Positions 27,801 to 39,483 of a stretch of 64,000 nt of DNA are shown here, in pieces. Position 1 is the stretch's first letter. Each line of letters begins with the position of its first letter. A model generated the notes under the pieces. The model had not been told where the DNA came from and searched no databases. It saw only the letters and a list, made by a program, of their open reading frames with translations. The position numbers and the translations under genes are program-made. The stretch comes from Polynucleobacter sp. UK-FUSCHL-C3 (GTDB lineage: Bacteria; Pseudomonadota; Gammaproteobacteria; Burkholderiales; Burkholderiaceae), in contig NZ_CP099959.1 of the NCBI RefSeq assembly GCF_040409815.1, positions 248,001-312,000 on the forward strand, given 5' to 3'.

Positions 27801-28895
27801 ATGTCGATTCAGCAGCTAAATCCATTACCCACAGTAAGTCCAGCAGATCAAGCGCCGAAGATTCTGCTCGTCAAACTTTCTTCCCTCGGGGATGTGCTTC
27901 ATAACTTGCCGATTGTGTGGGATTTGCGTAAGCGTTTGCCTAATGCCCAAATCGATTGGATTGTGGAAGAGGCTTATGTGCATTTGCTAGAGCCCCTTAA
28001 AACAACCGATGCATTCAAAGGAATTGATCATATTATTCCGGTCGCCTTTCGGCGCTGGCGCAAGAGCTTATTCTCTATTCGAACGTGGCGTGAATTTTTT
28101 GCCATGCGCAAACAATTGCAAGCCACGACTTACGATGTCGTACTCGAGACCCAGGGTTTATTGAAATCTGGTTTAGTGTGCGCACTGGCGAAAAAATCAA
28201 ATAATGCTGTGGTTGCTGGCCTAGGCAATGCAACCGAGCATTCGGGATATGAGCCACTAGCCAGAATGTTTTATACCCAATCGGTTCATGTGCCCCTAAA
28301 GTGCCATGCAATTGATCGCTCGCGTTGGGTGATGTGCTCTGCTTTTGATTGGCCACTCCTTAATCGCAATGAGGAGTCGCCACTGTTTTACCCGAACGAT
28401 TTTGTTGCGCAGCTACCACCCCTGCTATTGGAGGGGCTTAAGAAAACAGCGCAGGGAGCCCCGGCACCCTATGTGCTTTGTTTTCATGCAACGGCCAGAG
28501 CGGCAAAACGTTGGCCCAATGAAAACTGGGTAGAGCTGGGCAAGGCACTATTCAGTCAGGGCTATCAATTGGTTTTTCCATGGGGCAGCCCCGAGGAGAT
28601 GAAAGTCAGTGCGCTCATCGCCAGTCAAATTCCGGGAGCGATCGTGCCCAGGGCATTTTCGATAGAGGAGGCATATTCCCTAGTAGCCCATGCAGCCCTC
28701 ACGATTGGGGTAGATACGGGATTAACCCATCTATCAGCAGTATTGGGTAAGCCCACCGTAGAAATCTATTGCGATTCGCCAAGATGGAAGACTGAGGGCT
28801 ATTGGAGTAAAGCGATTGCAAATGTGGGCGACTATAAAAAGAGTCCTTTCGCCGAGGAGGTTGTGCAAGCGGTGAGAGTTGCTAAAACGGCCTAG
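27801..28895 (+). CDS. waaC: Lipopolysaccharide heptosyltransferase I
   Basis: 364 residues, GT9 family. ILLVKLSSLGDVLHNLPIVWDLRKRLP is the WaaC N-terminal signature and DWIVEEAY follows. The donor side shows LCFHATARAAKRWPNENW and TIGVDTGLTHLSAVLGKPTVEIYCDS. It adds the first heptose to Kdo of the LPS core. Its location after the rhamnose genes supports an LPS, rather than capsule, locus. Confidence 0.93.
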   Translation: MSIQQLNPLPTVSPADQAPKILLVKLSSLGDVLHNLPIVWDLRKRLPNAQIDWIVEEAYVHLLEPLKTTDAFKGIDHIIPVAFRRWRKSLFSIRTWREFFAMRKQLQATTYDVVLETQGLLKSGLVCALAKKSNNAVVAGLGNATEHSGYEPLARMFYTQSVHVPLKCHAIDRSRWVMCSAFDWPLLNRNEESPLFYPNDFVAQLPPLLLEGLKKTAQGAPAPYVLCFHATARAAKRWPNENWVELGKALFSQGYQLVFPWGSPEEMKVSALIASQIPGAIVPRAFSIEEAYSLVAHAALTIGVDTGLTHLSAVLGKPTVEIYCDSPRWKTEGYWSKAIANVGDYKKSPFAEEVVQAVRVAKTA

Positions 28896-29269
28896 TTAAT
28901 ATAAATAAAGTTAGTATTCATTAACAATATATCATTTCGGACATGTCCAATACCAGAGCTTACGGGTGACCCATATAAAATCATTAATTCTTATAAGTAA
29001 AAAATGTAAAGACAGTCAACATATTTAAAAAGCATAAAAACATAAGTATTTAATGGTCGAGCAGTCAGTAAAAAATAGCAGCATCTCCCATTCATCAATT
29101 AAGGTCGTCAATAAAATTATTATTCAAGCTGGAATGCCCAATCTGTATGCATAAGAGCTAAATCTTTTCGCATGCAAAGCAGTAAATGTTTTTTGGTAAG
29201 TATTTTTATATATCATTACTACAAATAATTGAAACAGTTGTAGCAAATTAATCAAAAGGCTTTAGAAGA
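28896..29269. other. AT-rich intergenic region before the uronic acid genes
   Basis: 374 bp, strongly AT-rich, no credible gene. Probably carries the promoter of the long plus-strand sugar run. GGACATGTCC (about 28939-28948) is a perfect 10-bp palindrome of unknown role. No JUMPstart/ops element (GGCGGTAG) was seen. Confidence 0.45.
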
Positions 29270-31517
<2,248 letters not shown>

Positions 31518-31539
31518 TCAATCAGGGTAAGTACTCTTT

Positions 31540-32142
31540 ATGACCTATACTGTTCATCCATCCGCCATTGTCGATGAGGGTGCACAGATTGGGGATGGAT
31601 CTAGAGTGTGGCATTTTGCGCATGTATGTGCTGGAGCAAAAATTGGTCGAAACGTGTCGCTAGGTCAAAATGTTTTTGTTGGTAATAAAGTATTCATTGG
31701 CGATAGTTGCAAAATTCAAAATAATGTTTCTGTGTACGATAACGTTACTTTGGAGGAGGGTGTTTTTTGTGGACCAAGCATGGTCTTTACAAATGTCTAT
31801 AACCCACGATCACTCATTGAGCGCAAAAGTGAATACCTTAATACCTTGGTAAAAAAAGGTGTGAGTTTAGGTGCGAACAGCACAATTGTTTGTGGAGTCA
31901 CGATTGGTGAATTCGCTTTTATTGGAGCTGGTGCAGTGGTCAATAGAGACGTTAAACCCTATGCCTTGATGGTTGGCGTCCCAGCCAAACAAATTGGTTG
32001 GATGAGTGAGTTTGGCGAGCAACTGCGATTGGAGCTTACTGGAGATGGTGAAGTTCGCTGCAGCCATACGCACGATCTTTATGTCTTAAAAGACTCTCAA
32101 CTAACAAAGCAACCGTCAGAATCCTCGGCGGCCTCAAGGTAA
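31540..32142 (+). CDS. wlbB: UDP-sugar 3-N-acetyltransferase (WlbB/WbpD)
   Basis: 200 residues of left-handed beta-helix (hexapeptide repeats [32 protein letters not shown]...). ACAGAKIG..., [15 protein letters not shown] and [16 protein letters not shown] are typical. It acetylates the 3-amino group of UDP-GlcNAc3NA using acetyl-CoA. Its last codon overlaps the first base of the next gene (TAATG). Confidence 0.93.
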   Translation: MTYTVHPSAIVDEGAQIGDGSRVWHFAHVCAGAKIGRNVSLGQNVFVGNKVFIGDSCKIQNNVSVYDNVTLEEGVFCGPSMVFTNVYNPRSLIERKSEYLNTLVKKGVSLGANSTIVCGVTIGEFAFIGAGAVVNRDVKPYALMVGVPAKQIGWMSEFGEQLRLELTGDGEVRCSHTHDLYVLKDSQLTKQPSESSAASR

Positions 32143-33230
32143 TGGAATTCATTGATCTCAAAAGCCAGTACTCATTTCTCAAAGAGGAAATTGACGCCGG
32201 TATTCAACGCGTCCTTGATCATGGCCAATACATCCTAGGCCCGGAAGTTGCTGAGCTAGAGATACAATTAAGTCAATTTACTGGTGCCAAACACTGTATT
32301 AGTGTTGCAAATGGTACTGATGCACTCCAAATCGCCCTGATGGCACTGAACATTGGGCCGGGTGACGAAGTGATCACCCCCGGGTTTACCTATATTGCTA
32401 CAGCAGAAACAGTTGCTGTCCTTGGCGCTAAACCAGTTTATGTCGATATCGATCCTCGTACTTACAATTTAGACCCCCACCTACTTGAAAGAGCAATCAG
32501 CCCTAAAACTAAGGCCATTATTCCAGTAAGTCTGTATGGTCAATGCGCAGATTTTGACGCTATTAATGCGATTGCAGCCAGCCATAAGTTACCAGTTATA
32601 GAGGATGCCGCACAAAGTTTTGGCGCTACATACAAGGGGAGAAGTAGTTGTAACTTATCGCAAATAGCTTGTACTAGTTTTTTCCCCAGCAAACCTTTGG
32701 GTTGCTATGGAGATGGAGGCGCCATCTTTACAAATGATGATGCCATAGCAATAGTGCTCAGACAGATTGCCCGTCACGGGCAAGATCGAAGATATCACCA
32801 TATCCGAGTTGGAGTAAATAGCCGACTAGATACCTTGCAGGCTGCAATTCTGCTACCAAAGTTAAAAGTTTTTAATGAAGAGCTTGAGAAAAGAAGTGCA
32901 GTGGCTAAACGTTATGACAAACTTTTCTTAGCTCAGGGCTTTCAAGAAACTCCTTTTATTGAGCCCTTCAATCAAAGCGCTTGGGCCCAGTACACAATTT
33001 GTGTTCCCAGGCGAGATCATGTTCAAGAGTATCTGAAGCGAGCAGGAATACCAACAGCAGTTTATTACCCCATGCCACTGAATAAACAGCCTGCTGTTGC
33101 TGATGCAACACTGCTCCCAGAGGGTGATAAGGCAGCTCAGTTCGTGATGAGCTTACCAATGAATCCTTACTTGACTGAGGATGATCAAGTCACGATAGTA
33201 GATGCAGTTATTAAAGCTCTATCACAATGA
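32142..33230 (+). CDS. wlbC: UDP-3-keto sugar 3-aminotransferase (WlbC/WbpE)
   Basis: 362 residues, DegT/DnrJ/EryC1 PLP aminotransferase. [36 protein letters not shown] is the family start. VANGTDALQIALMALNIGPGDEVI, the PLP-Lys motif TSFFPSKPLGCYGDGGA, and HGQDRRYHHIRVGVNSRLDTLQAA follow. It adds the 3-amino group to the product of WlbA with glutamate as donor. Order A-B-C as in Bordetella wlb. Confidence 0.94.
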   Translation: MEFIDLKSQYSFLKEEIDAGIQRVLDHGQYILGPEVAELEIQLSQFTGAKHCISVANGTDALQIALMALNIGPGDEVITPGFTYIATAETVAVLGAKPVYVDIDPRTYNLDPHLLERAISPKTKAIIPVSLYGQCADFDAINAIAASHKLPVIEDAAQSFGATYKGRSSCNLSQIACTSFFPSKPLGCYGDGGAIFTNDDAIAIVLRQIARHGQDRRYHHIRVGVNSRLDTLQAAILLPKLKVFNEELEKRSAVAKRYDKLFLAQGFQETPFIEPFNQSAWAQYTICVPRRDHVQEYLKRAGIPTAVYYPMPLNKQPAVADATLLPEGDKAAQFVMSLPMNPYLTEDDQVTIVDAVIKALSQ

Positions 33231-34318
33231 AAATACTAACTGTGGTGGGTGCAAGGCCCCAGTTCATTAAAGCGGCAGCTATATCTCGGGTTATTCGAGA
33301 TCAATATACGAATTCAATCGAAGAAATTATTGTTCATACCGGACAACATCATGACGAAAATATGTCGCAAATTTTCTTTGATGAATTGGATATCCCAAAG
33401 CCTAAATTTAATCTCGAAATATCTGGCGGTGGCCATGGCGCTATGACAGGAAAAATGCTGGAAGGCATTGAACGTGTTTTGCTACAAGAGCGCCCAGATT
33501 GTCTATTGATCTATGGCGATACTAATTCCACTCTTGCTGGTGCACTTGCCGCGACTAAGCTGCACATTCCAGTAGCGCACGTTGAGGCTGGATTGCGGTC
33601 GTTCAATATGCGCATGCCAGAAGAAATCAATCGTATTCTTTCAGATCGCATTTCTTCCCTTCTTTTTTGCCCCACCAAAACAGCTGTAGAGAACTTAAGT
33701 GCTGAAGGCCTTAAAAATGGTGTTTACCAAGTTGGCGATGTGATGTATGACGTTGCGCTTTTCTATCGAGAGAGGGCGCAAAAAAATAGTCTTATTCTTA
33801 GCTCGCTTGGACTGACTAGTAAAAACTTTGCGCTAGCAACATGCCATAGAGCGGAGAACACGGATGATCCTCAAAGGCTTGCAAGCATACTGGAGGCTTT
33901 TTCAGAAATTGCAAAAGATCTGCCCCTGGTATTGCCCTTACACCCAAGAACTAAAAAGTTGATTACCGAAAATAATCTGAGCTCACTATTAGATTCAATC
34001 ATCATCACTGATCCCTTGTCATTTTTGGATATGACTGCACTCGAGCAGGGTGCAAAAATCATTTTGACGGATTCGGGTGGCGTGCAAAAAGAGGCGTTTT
34101 TTTATAACACCCCATGCATCACCCTTCGCGATGAAACGGAGTGGGTAGAAACAGTGTCGTTGGGGTGGAATCAGCTTGTTGGGGCCAATACAAAAGCCAT
34201 CATTCAGGCAGTAGAAAAGGTTAAAATGGATCCAAATCAGGTAGTCCAGCACCATCCTTATGGTAATGGAGATGCATCGCAGGCGATTTGCAAGCATTTA
34301 CTAAAATATCTTAAATAA
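33227..34318 (+). CDS. wlbD: UDP-N-acetylglucosamine 2-epimerase family, WlbD/WbpI
   Basis: 363 residues. Non-hydrolysing 2-epimerase fold: TVVGARPQFIKAAAISR, VHTGQHHDENMS, YGDTNSTLAGALAATKLHIPVAHVEAGLRSFN, LPLHPRTKK, TDSGGVQKEAFF. Based on position it acts on UDP-GlcNAc(3NAc)A to give UDP-ManNAc(3NAc)A. It completes the tviB-wlbABCD set. Confidence 0.93.
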   Translation: MKILTVVGARPQFIKAAAISRVIRDQYTNSIEEIIVHTGQHHDENMSQIFFDELDIPKPKFNLEISGGGHGAMTGKMLEGIERVLLQERPDCLLIYGDTNSTLAGALAATKLHIPVAHVEAGLRSFNMRMPEEINRILSDRISSLLFCPTKTAVENLSAEGLKNGVYQVGDVMYDVALFYRERAQKNSLILSSLGLTSKNFALATCHRAENTDDPQRLASILEAFSEIAKDLPLVLPLHPRTKKLITENNLSSLLDSIIITDPLSFLDMTALEQGAKIILTDSGGVQKEAFFYNTPCITLRDETEWVETVSLGWNQLVGANTKAIIQAVEKVKMDPNQVVQHHPYGNGDASQAICKHLLKYLK

Positions 34319-34343
34319 CCTAATTACATTTCGAAGGAAAAAA

Positions 34344-35291
34344 ATGAAAGTATTCGTCACCGGCGGTCTTGGCCAAATCGGCTCACATATTATTGAGATG
34401 CTGCTGGAGCGAGGCGACCAGGTTGTCGCGATTGATAATTTAGCCACTGGAAGACGCGAGCATTTAACGGAGCATCCAAATCTTAAGGTGGTTATTGACA
34501 CCATTGCAGATAAAGCTTTAGTGGATAAATTGGTCGGCGACTTTAAGCCAGATGCGATTGTGCATACAGCAGCCTCTTATAAGGATCCTGATGATTGGTA
34601 CAACGATACTTTGACGAACTGTGTTGGGGGATCAAATGTTGTTGATGCAGCCAAGAAATTTAATGTGAAGCGTTTGGTGTACTTTCAAACATCGCTTTGC
34701 TATGGGCTAAAACCTTTGCATCAACCCATCCGCTTGGATCATCCAAGACTGCCGGGCGGAAGTAGCTATGCAATCACAAAAACAACGAATGAACTTTATC
34801 TTGAGCTCTCTGGAGTCGACTTTGTTACATTTAGGCTAGCCAATGTCATCGGCCCCCGCAATGTGGCTGGTCCGCTACCCATTTTTTACCAGCGTCTAAA
34901 GGATGGAAAGCAATGTTTTGTAACACAATCCCGTCGCGATTTTGTGTTTGTTAAGGATTTGGCTAAAGTTGCAATCAAGGCTTGCGATGGAATTGGTAGT
35001 GGCACTTATCATTTTTCTTCTGGTACAGATGTTGCCATTCAAGAACTTTACGATGCGGTAGTCAAAGCAATGGACGTACCAGGCAAACCAAAAGCTGAGG
35101 TAAAAGAGTTGGGGCCAGATGATGTTAAATCGATTCTTTTGGATCCATCACGTACTTTCCAGGACTTTGGAAAAATCGAATTTACATCGATCCAGGATAC
35201 GGTTTCTGCTGGAATTGAGTACTATAAAAAATATGGAACTCTCGGGGAATATACCCATCTTCAGCTTGATGTTGCGAGACCCCAGCAATGA
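34344..35291 (+). CDS. NAD-dependent sugar epimerase/dehydratase, WbmG-like
   Basis: 315 residues, extended SDR. TGGLGQIGSHIIEMLLERGDQV, NLATGRREHL, AASYKDPDDWYNDTLTNCVGG, catalytic YFQTSLCYGLKP and SSYAITKTTNELY (Tyr/Lys). By eye it resembles WbmG of Bordetella bronchiseptica, whose O-antigen locus has three such SDRs. It is paralogous to the next gene. The precise epimerisation is not known. Confidence 0.8.
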   Translation: MKVFVTGGLGQIGSHIIEMLLERGDQVVAIDNLATGRREHLTEHPNLKVVIDTIADKALVDKLVGDFKPDAIVHTAASYKDPDDWYNDTLTNCVGGSNVVDAAKKFNVKRLVYFQTSLCYGLKPLHQPIRLDHPRLPGGSSYAITKTTNELYLELSGVDFVTFRLANVIGPRNVAGPLPIFYQRLKDGKQCFVTQSRRDFVFVKDLAKVAIKACDGIGSGTYHFSSGTDVAIQELYDAVVKAMDVPGKPKAEVKELGPDDVKSILLDPSRTFQDFGKIEFTSIQDTVSAGIEYYKKYGTLGEYTHLQLDVARPQQ

Positions 35292-36223
35292 AGATTTTAA
35301 TCACTGGGGGCGCTGGCTGCTTAGGGTCAAATCTAATTGAGCATTGGCTTCCAAAGGGTCATGAGATATTTGTTATTGATAACTTCGCCACAGGCAAGCG
35401 TGAAGTGGTCCCTAACGTCAAAGGCTTAACTGTAGTAGAAGGCTCGGTTGCCGATGCTAAGTTTGTTAATCAATGTTTTGAGAAGTTTAAGCCCGAGGTT
35501 GTTATTCATTCGGCTGCAGCCTATAAAGACCCAGAAAACTGGGTTGAAGATGCAACAACGAATGTGATTGGCAGTGCTATAGTTGCCCGAGCCGCCAAAG
35601 CAAACGACGTAGCAAGATTAATTAATTTTCAGACTGCTCTTTGCTATGGAAGGCCGCAAATCCTGCCTATCCCTGTAACGCATCCTACAGCGCCTTTTAC
35701 TAGCTATGGCATAACTAAGACTGCTGGTGAGCAATTTATGCTTTTGTCAGGAGTGCCTACGCTTTCTTTAAGAATAGCAAACGTGACCGGCCCTCGTTTG
35801 GCAATTGGCCCCATCCCAACTTTCTATAAGCGCCTTAAGGCAGAACAAAATTGCTTTTGTTCAGACACTTCTCGTGATTTTTTAGACATGTCTGATTTTT
35901 TGAGCTTTATGGATATCGCAATACAGTCTGGCGCTCCTACGGGCGTATATAACGTTTCAAGCGGTGAGGCTCATTCAATTAAAGAAATATTTGATTTGGT
36001 TGCTGACTATTTAGGGCTCCCAAAGCAGGACGTACCAATTGTGGCGGTAGAGGCAGATGATGTGCCGGTGGTAGTCTTGGATCCATCTGAGACCTTCAAG
36101 TCTTTTGGATGGAAATCAAAAATATCTTTTGCAGACACTATCAATAAACAGCTTGCTTGGTATGACCAATTTGGTATAAGCGATGTATTTTCACATCTAA
36201 AATCCTCCGAATTAACTAAATAG
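35288..36223 (+). CDS. NAD-dependent sugar epimerase/dehydratase, WbmH-like
   Basis: 311 residues, extended SDR coupled by a 4-nt ATGA overlap to the previous paralogue. TGGAGCLGSNLIEHWLPKGHE, SAAAYKDPENWVEDATTNV, NFQTALCYGRPQ, SYGITKTAGEQ (Tyr/Lys) and TRDFLDMSDF-like SRDFLDMSDF. It resembles Bordetella WbmH. Acting with the WbmG-like protein it may change C4 or C5 of the diamino-uronic acid. Confidence 0.8.
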   Translation: MKILITGGAGCLGSNLIEHWLPKGHEIFVIDNFATGKREVVPNVKGLTVVEGSVADAKFVNQCFEKFKPEVVIHSAAAYKDPENWVEDATTNVIGSAIVARAAKANDVARLINFQTALCYGRPQILPIPVTHPTAPFTSYGITKTAGEQFMLLSGVPTLSLRIANVTGPRLAIGPIPTFYKRLKAEQNCFCSDTSRDFLDMSDFLSFMDIAIQSGAPTGVYNVSSGEAHSIKEIFDLVADYLGLPKQDVPIVAVEADDVPVVVLDPSETFKSFGWKSKISFADTINKQLAWYDQFGISDVFSHLKSSELTK

Positions 36224-36243
36224 CCAATACGGTCGAGAAAAAA

Positions 36244-37326
36244 ATTTTTATCGGATCGGTAAATCGCACAAGGTCTGAAGGGTTAGATGCCATTCGTTTT
36301 TTATTGGCAATCTGGGTTTTGGTAGCAAATGGTCTTGGGTGGACGACTTATCTGGGCCGCTTAAATTCAGACTCAATCCTTTGGTATGTCAATGTTGCCT
36401 TGCTTAAAATTTTTCAGGCTAGCGGTGAGACTCACCCAGCTGTACTTGGATTTATTGTTCTAAGTGGTTACTGCATTCACAGAAATGGTTTTCGTCTTGG
36501 GAATTCATTTAGCCTTAAGTCATACGCTATTAGACGTTCATTTCGAATCTTACCGGTTTATTGGCTAGCATCAATTATCGGAGTAGCCCTTTGGTTTTTG
36601 GGGATGCAAAATGATGGAAAGTTGGTAGAGGCTCTGACGGGGACAAGCTCAATTAGCTTGGGGTGTTTTCTTGTAAAGATATCTGGAGTAGCAAGCTTTA
36701 TTCCTACATTGTTTACGTGCTCTTTTCAGGGTAATGCGCCGTTAGCGACGGCAATTGTTGAGTCTTGGTTATATGTGTTTTATGGAATAGTGGTCTGGAG
36801 GCTAATGAGGAATGAGGGCCTTAAAGCAATTTATTGGATCTTTGGAATAGGTTGGGCATGCTCCTTCGTTCTTGTTTTATTTAATCAAGCTTATGTCGGA
36901 TGGTGGCATAACAGCAGTTTCTTTGCATTTGGAGTTTATTGGTGGATTGGCGCAAAATTTTCTGAAAAAGACTTTATGCCAAATCCCCGCCTGATTATCG
37001 TCAGTATTTTGGTCTTGATACCAATTTTTACTCATTCCAACTTAATTCTAATAGAGTTAAAAAAATTAGGGTTTTGCATTATTTTTGCCCACTTAATTAA
37101 GTGGGCGGATTATTATTGGAGGGAAAGCAAATACATGGCCATAGGGGGCCAGGCTGGCTATAGCATCTACGCACTACACGCACTAGTCCTGATTGCACTT
37201 TTAATGTTTAATATCCCGCTATATTTTGGTATCTGTATTGTTTTAATATTAAGTTTATTATGTCACTTTTTATTTGAATTGCCTATTCTGAATTATGGAA
37301 AACGTCTTTCTAGGCAATATCTTTAA
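36244..37326 (+). CDS. Acyltransferase 3 family membrane protein (start not ATG/GTG/TTG)
   Basis: About 360 residues if translation starts at ATT (36244). The usual codon scan would begin at TTG 36304, but the family's start motif RSEGLDAIRFLLAIWVL begins upstream of it, so coding reaches at least 36265. Ten or so membrane helices follow: HPAVLGFIVLSGYCIHRN, FSLKSYAIRRSFRILPVYWLA, PVLATAIVESWLY-like PLATAIVESWLYVFYG. These enzymes move acetyl or other acyl groups to extracytoplasmic sugars. No in-frame ATG, GTG or TTG occurs between the upstream stop (TAA) and 36304, so a rare start or a small lesion is implied. Confidence 0.75.
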   Translation: MFIGSVNRTRSEGLDAIRFLLAIWVLVANGLGWTTYLGRLNSDSILWYVNVALLKIFQASGETHPAVLGFIVLSGYCIHRNGFRLGNSFSLKSYAIRRSFRILPVYWLASIIGVALWFLGMQNDGKLVEALTGTSSISLGCFLVKISGVASFIPTLFTCSFQGNAPLATAIVESWLYVFYGIVVWRLMRNEGLKAIYWIFGIGWACSFVLVLFNQAYVGWWHNSSFFAFGVYWWIGAKFSEKDFMPNPRLIIVSILVLIPIFTHSNLILIELKKLGFCIIFAHLIKWADYYWRESKYMAIGGQAGYSIYALHALVLIALLMFNIPLYFGICIVLILSLLCHFLFELPILNYGKRLSRQYL

Positions 37327-37342
37327 AAAAAGGTTTTTATTA

Positions 37343-38410
37343 ATGGATAATAATTTTTTAGGCTCACGAGTTCTTGTAGTTGGCGGGGCTGGCTTTGTTG
37401 GAAGCAATTTAGTACATCAAATTCTGGAGCAGAATCCACGTGAAATTATTGTGGTTGATAATTTGCTTTCATCGGATGTTAGTAACATACCAATAGATAG
37501 TCGAGTTCACTTTGTATTTGGCAGCATTACCGACGATCAAATTCTGAGAAATTTACCCGATGATCTTGATTACGCTTTTCATCTTGCTTGCTATCACGGA
37601 AACCAGTCTTCAATTGCCAATCCCCTAGCCGACCACGATAACAATACATTAACTACCCTAAAGCTTTTTGAGCGACTCAAGGATGTTAAATCCCTTAAGA
37701 AGGTGGTTTATGCAGCAGCAGCCTGTGCAGTCGCTGAGAAAACCTACGATACGCCGACAGCAACTACTGAAGATCAGGCGGTTACGCTTTATCACGATAG
37801 CCCATATTCGATCTCTAAGATTATTGGCGAACTGTATGGGAATTATTATTTTGAACGTCACCAACTGCCTTTTGTGAAAGCGCGCTTTTCAAACGTTTAT
37901 GGCCCTCGTGAGATCTTGGGTGCTGGGCAATGGCGCGGAACTGTTCATACTGTTTGGCGCAATGTTACCCCCACCTTCATTTGGCGCTCTCTCAACGGAG
38001 AAGCTCTGCCCCTTGATAACGGCGGTAACGCAAGTCGCGACTTTATTTTTGTTGAAGATATGGCGCGGGGGCTTATGGCTTGTGCGCTAAAGGGTCAGCC
38101 TGGTGAAATTTACAACCTTGCTACAGGCAAGGAAACCAGCATTTTGGAATTAGCTACCCTGATTAATCAATACACTGGTAATAAAACCCCATTGGACCTT
38201 AAGCCGGCCAGAGATTGGGATCGCTCTGGCAAGCGCTTTGCGTCTACTGAAAAAGCAAGAAGTATTCTTGGTTTTGAGGCTAAAGTCTCCATCTCAGATG
38301 GTGTTAAGAGAGCCGTAGAGTGGACTAAGATCAATCAAGATCTTATTCAAAGTAATATCAACAGGCATGGCAAATGTATGTCACAAACCCAACTCTCAGC
38401 TAAAACATAA
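37343..38410 (+). CDS. NAD-dependent sugar epimerase/dehydratase, WbmF-like
   Basis: 355 residues from the ATG at 37343; a longer frame from 37295 overlaps the acyltransferase. Motifs: VVGGAGFVGSNLVHQILE, YHGNQSSIANPLADHDNNTLTTLK, KVVYAAAACAVAEKTYDT in place of the usual SSSxVYG, YSISKIIGELYGNYY (Tyr/Lys), NVYGPREILGAGQWRG. This is close to Bordetella WbmF as remembered. The Ser of the catalytic triad is not obvious at its usual spot (AAACAVAE), so the chemistry may be unusual. Confidence 0.83.
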   Translation: MDNNFLGSRVLVVGGAGFVGSNLVHQILEQNPREIIVVDNLLSSDVSNIPIDSRVHFVFGSITDDQILRNLPDDLDYAFHLACYHGNQSSIANPLADHDNNTLTTLKLFERLKDVKSLKKVVYAAAACAVAEKTYDTPTATTEDQAVTLYHDSPYSISKIIGELYGNYYFERHQLPFVKARFSNVYGPREILGAGQWRGTVHTVWRNVTPTFIWRSLNGEALPLDNGGNASRDFIFVEDMARGLMACALKGQPGEIYNLATGKETSILELATLINQYTGNKTPLDLKPARDWDRSGKRFASTEKARSILGFEAKVSISDGVKRAVEWTKINQDLIQSNINRHGKCMSQTQLSAKT

Positions 38411-38428
38411 GAAAAAGAATGGAATTCC

Positions 38429-39430
38429 ATGGATATTCAAAATAAGAAACTAGTTGTTATCGGTGGTGCTGGATTGATTGGATCGCATACGGTAGATCAA
38501 TTATTAAAGCATGATGTAAAACAGGTGCTGATTTACGATAACTTTATAAGAGGCAGGGCTGAAAATTTATCTAATGCTCTCAAGGACCCTCGTGTGAAAA
38601 TTTACGATATTGGCGGAGACATTCTTCAGGCTGATATTTTAGAGTCCGCTATAGATGGTGCCGATGGCGTCTTTCATTTAGCGGCTCTCTGGCTACTGCA
38701 GTGCCATGAGTTTCCGCGTAGCGCCTTTGACGTCAATGTGCGAGGCACCTTTAACGTAATGGAGGCCTGTGTAAAGAAGGGCGTTAAACGACTTGTTTAT
38801 TCCTCGTCAGCATCTGTTTATGGAGATGCAGTAGAGGAGCCAATGACAGAGTCACATCCATTTAATAATCAAAATTTTTATGGCGCAACTAAAATTGCTG
38901 GCGAAGCATTCTTGAGATCATTTCATCATCGTTATGGACTTGATTATGTAGGCTTGCGCTACATGAATGTTTATGGCCCACGTCAGGATTATCATGGAGC
39001 TTACATCGCCGTGATAATGAAAATGCTTGATGCGATCGATCGGGGCGATAGTCCAACTATCATGGGTGATGGCTCAGAAGCATTTGACTTTGTTGCCGTT
39101 GAAGACTGTGGATTGGCGAATGTCTGCGCAATGAAGGCTAATACGACCGACCAGTTTTATAACGTAGGAACCGGAAAGCGAACTTCGCTCAAAGAATTGG
39201 CTGAGATGCTGCGTGTATTAACAAAATGCGAAAAACCCATTCAATATGCACCTCGGAGCCAGGCAACTTTGGTCAGAAACAGAATTGGCTCACCTAAAAA
39301 AGCAATTGAACAAATTGGGTTCGCTGCAGAAATTGATTTACTAGAGGGTCTAAAAAAATTAATTGACTGGCGTGCCTCACACAAAGCCGAGGTAGCAGCT
39401 CGTCGTCAAGCAGTAGGTTTGCCAACATAA
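38429..39430 (+). CDS. Extended SDR sugar epimerase/dehydratase (GalE-like)
   Basis: 333 residues. VIGGAGLIGSHTVDQLLK, VNVRGTFNVMEACVKKGVKRLVYSSSASVYGDA with catalytic Ser, FYGATKIAGEAFLR (Tyr/Lys), and MNVYGPRQDYHGAYIAVIMK. It is a UDP-glucose 4-epimerase-like SDR with a C-terminal substrate-binding region, but the sugar cannot be named. GGAATTCC precedes the ATG by a few bases. Directly upstream of an AsnB-type amidotransferase. Confidence 0.85.
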   Translation: MDIQNKKLVVIGGAGLIGSHTVDQLLKHDVKQVLIYDNFIRGRAENLSNALKDPRVKIYDIGGDILQADILESAIDGADGVFHLAALWLLQCHEFPRSAFDVNVRGTFNVMEACVKKGVKRLVYSSSASVYGDAVEEPMTESHPFNNQNFYGATKIAGEAFLRSFHHRYGLDYVGLRYMNVYGPRQDYHGAYIAVIMKMLDAIDRGDSPTIMGDGSEAFDFVAVEDCGLANVCAMKANTTDQFYNVGTGKRTSLKELAEMLRVLTKCEKPIQYAPRSQATLVRNRIGSPKKAIEQIGFAAEIDLLEGLKKLIDWRASHKAEVAARRQAVGLPT

Positions 39431-39483
39431 TTATTAGATACCAAGTTTTAATTGGGTAAATTATGATTGCTCCTAACTGATCT

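Noticed and set aside
28896..29269. JUMPstart/ops element before the sugar run
   Set aside because: No GGCGGTAG-type sequence was seen.
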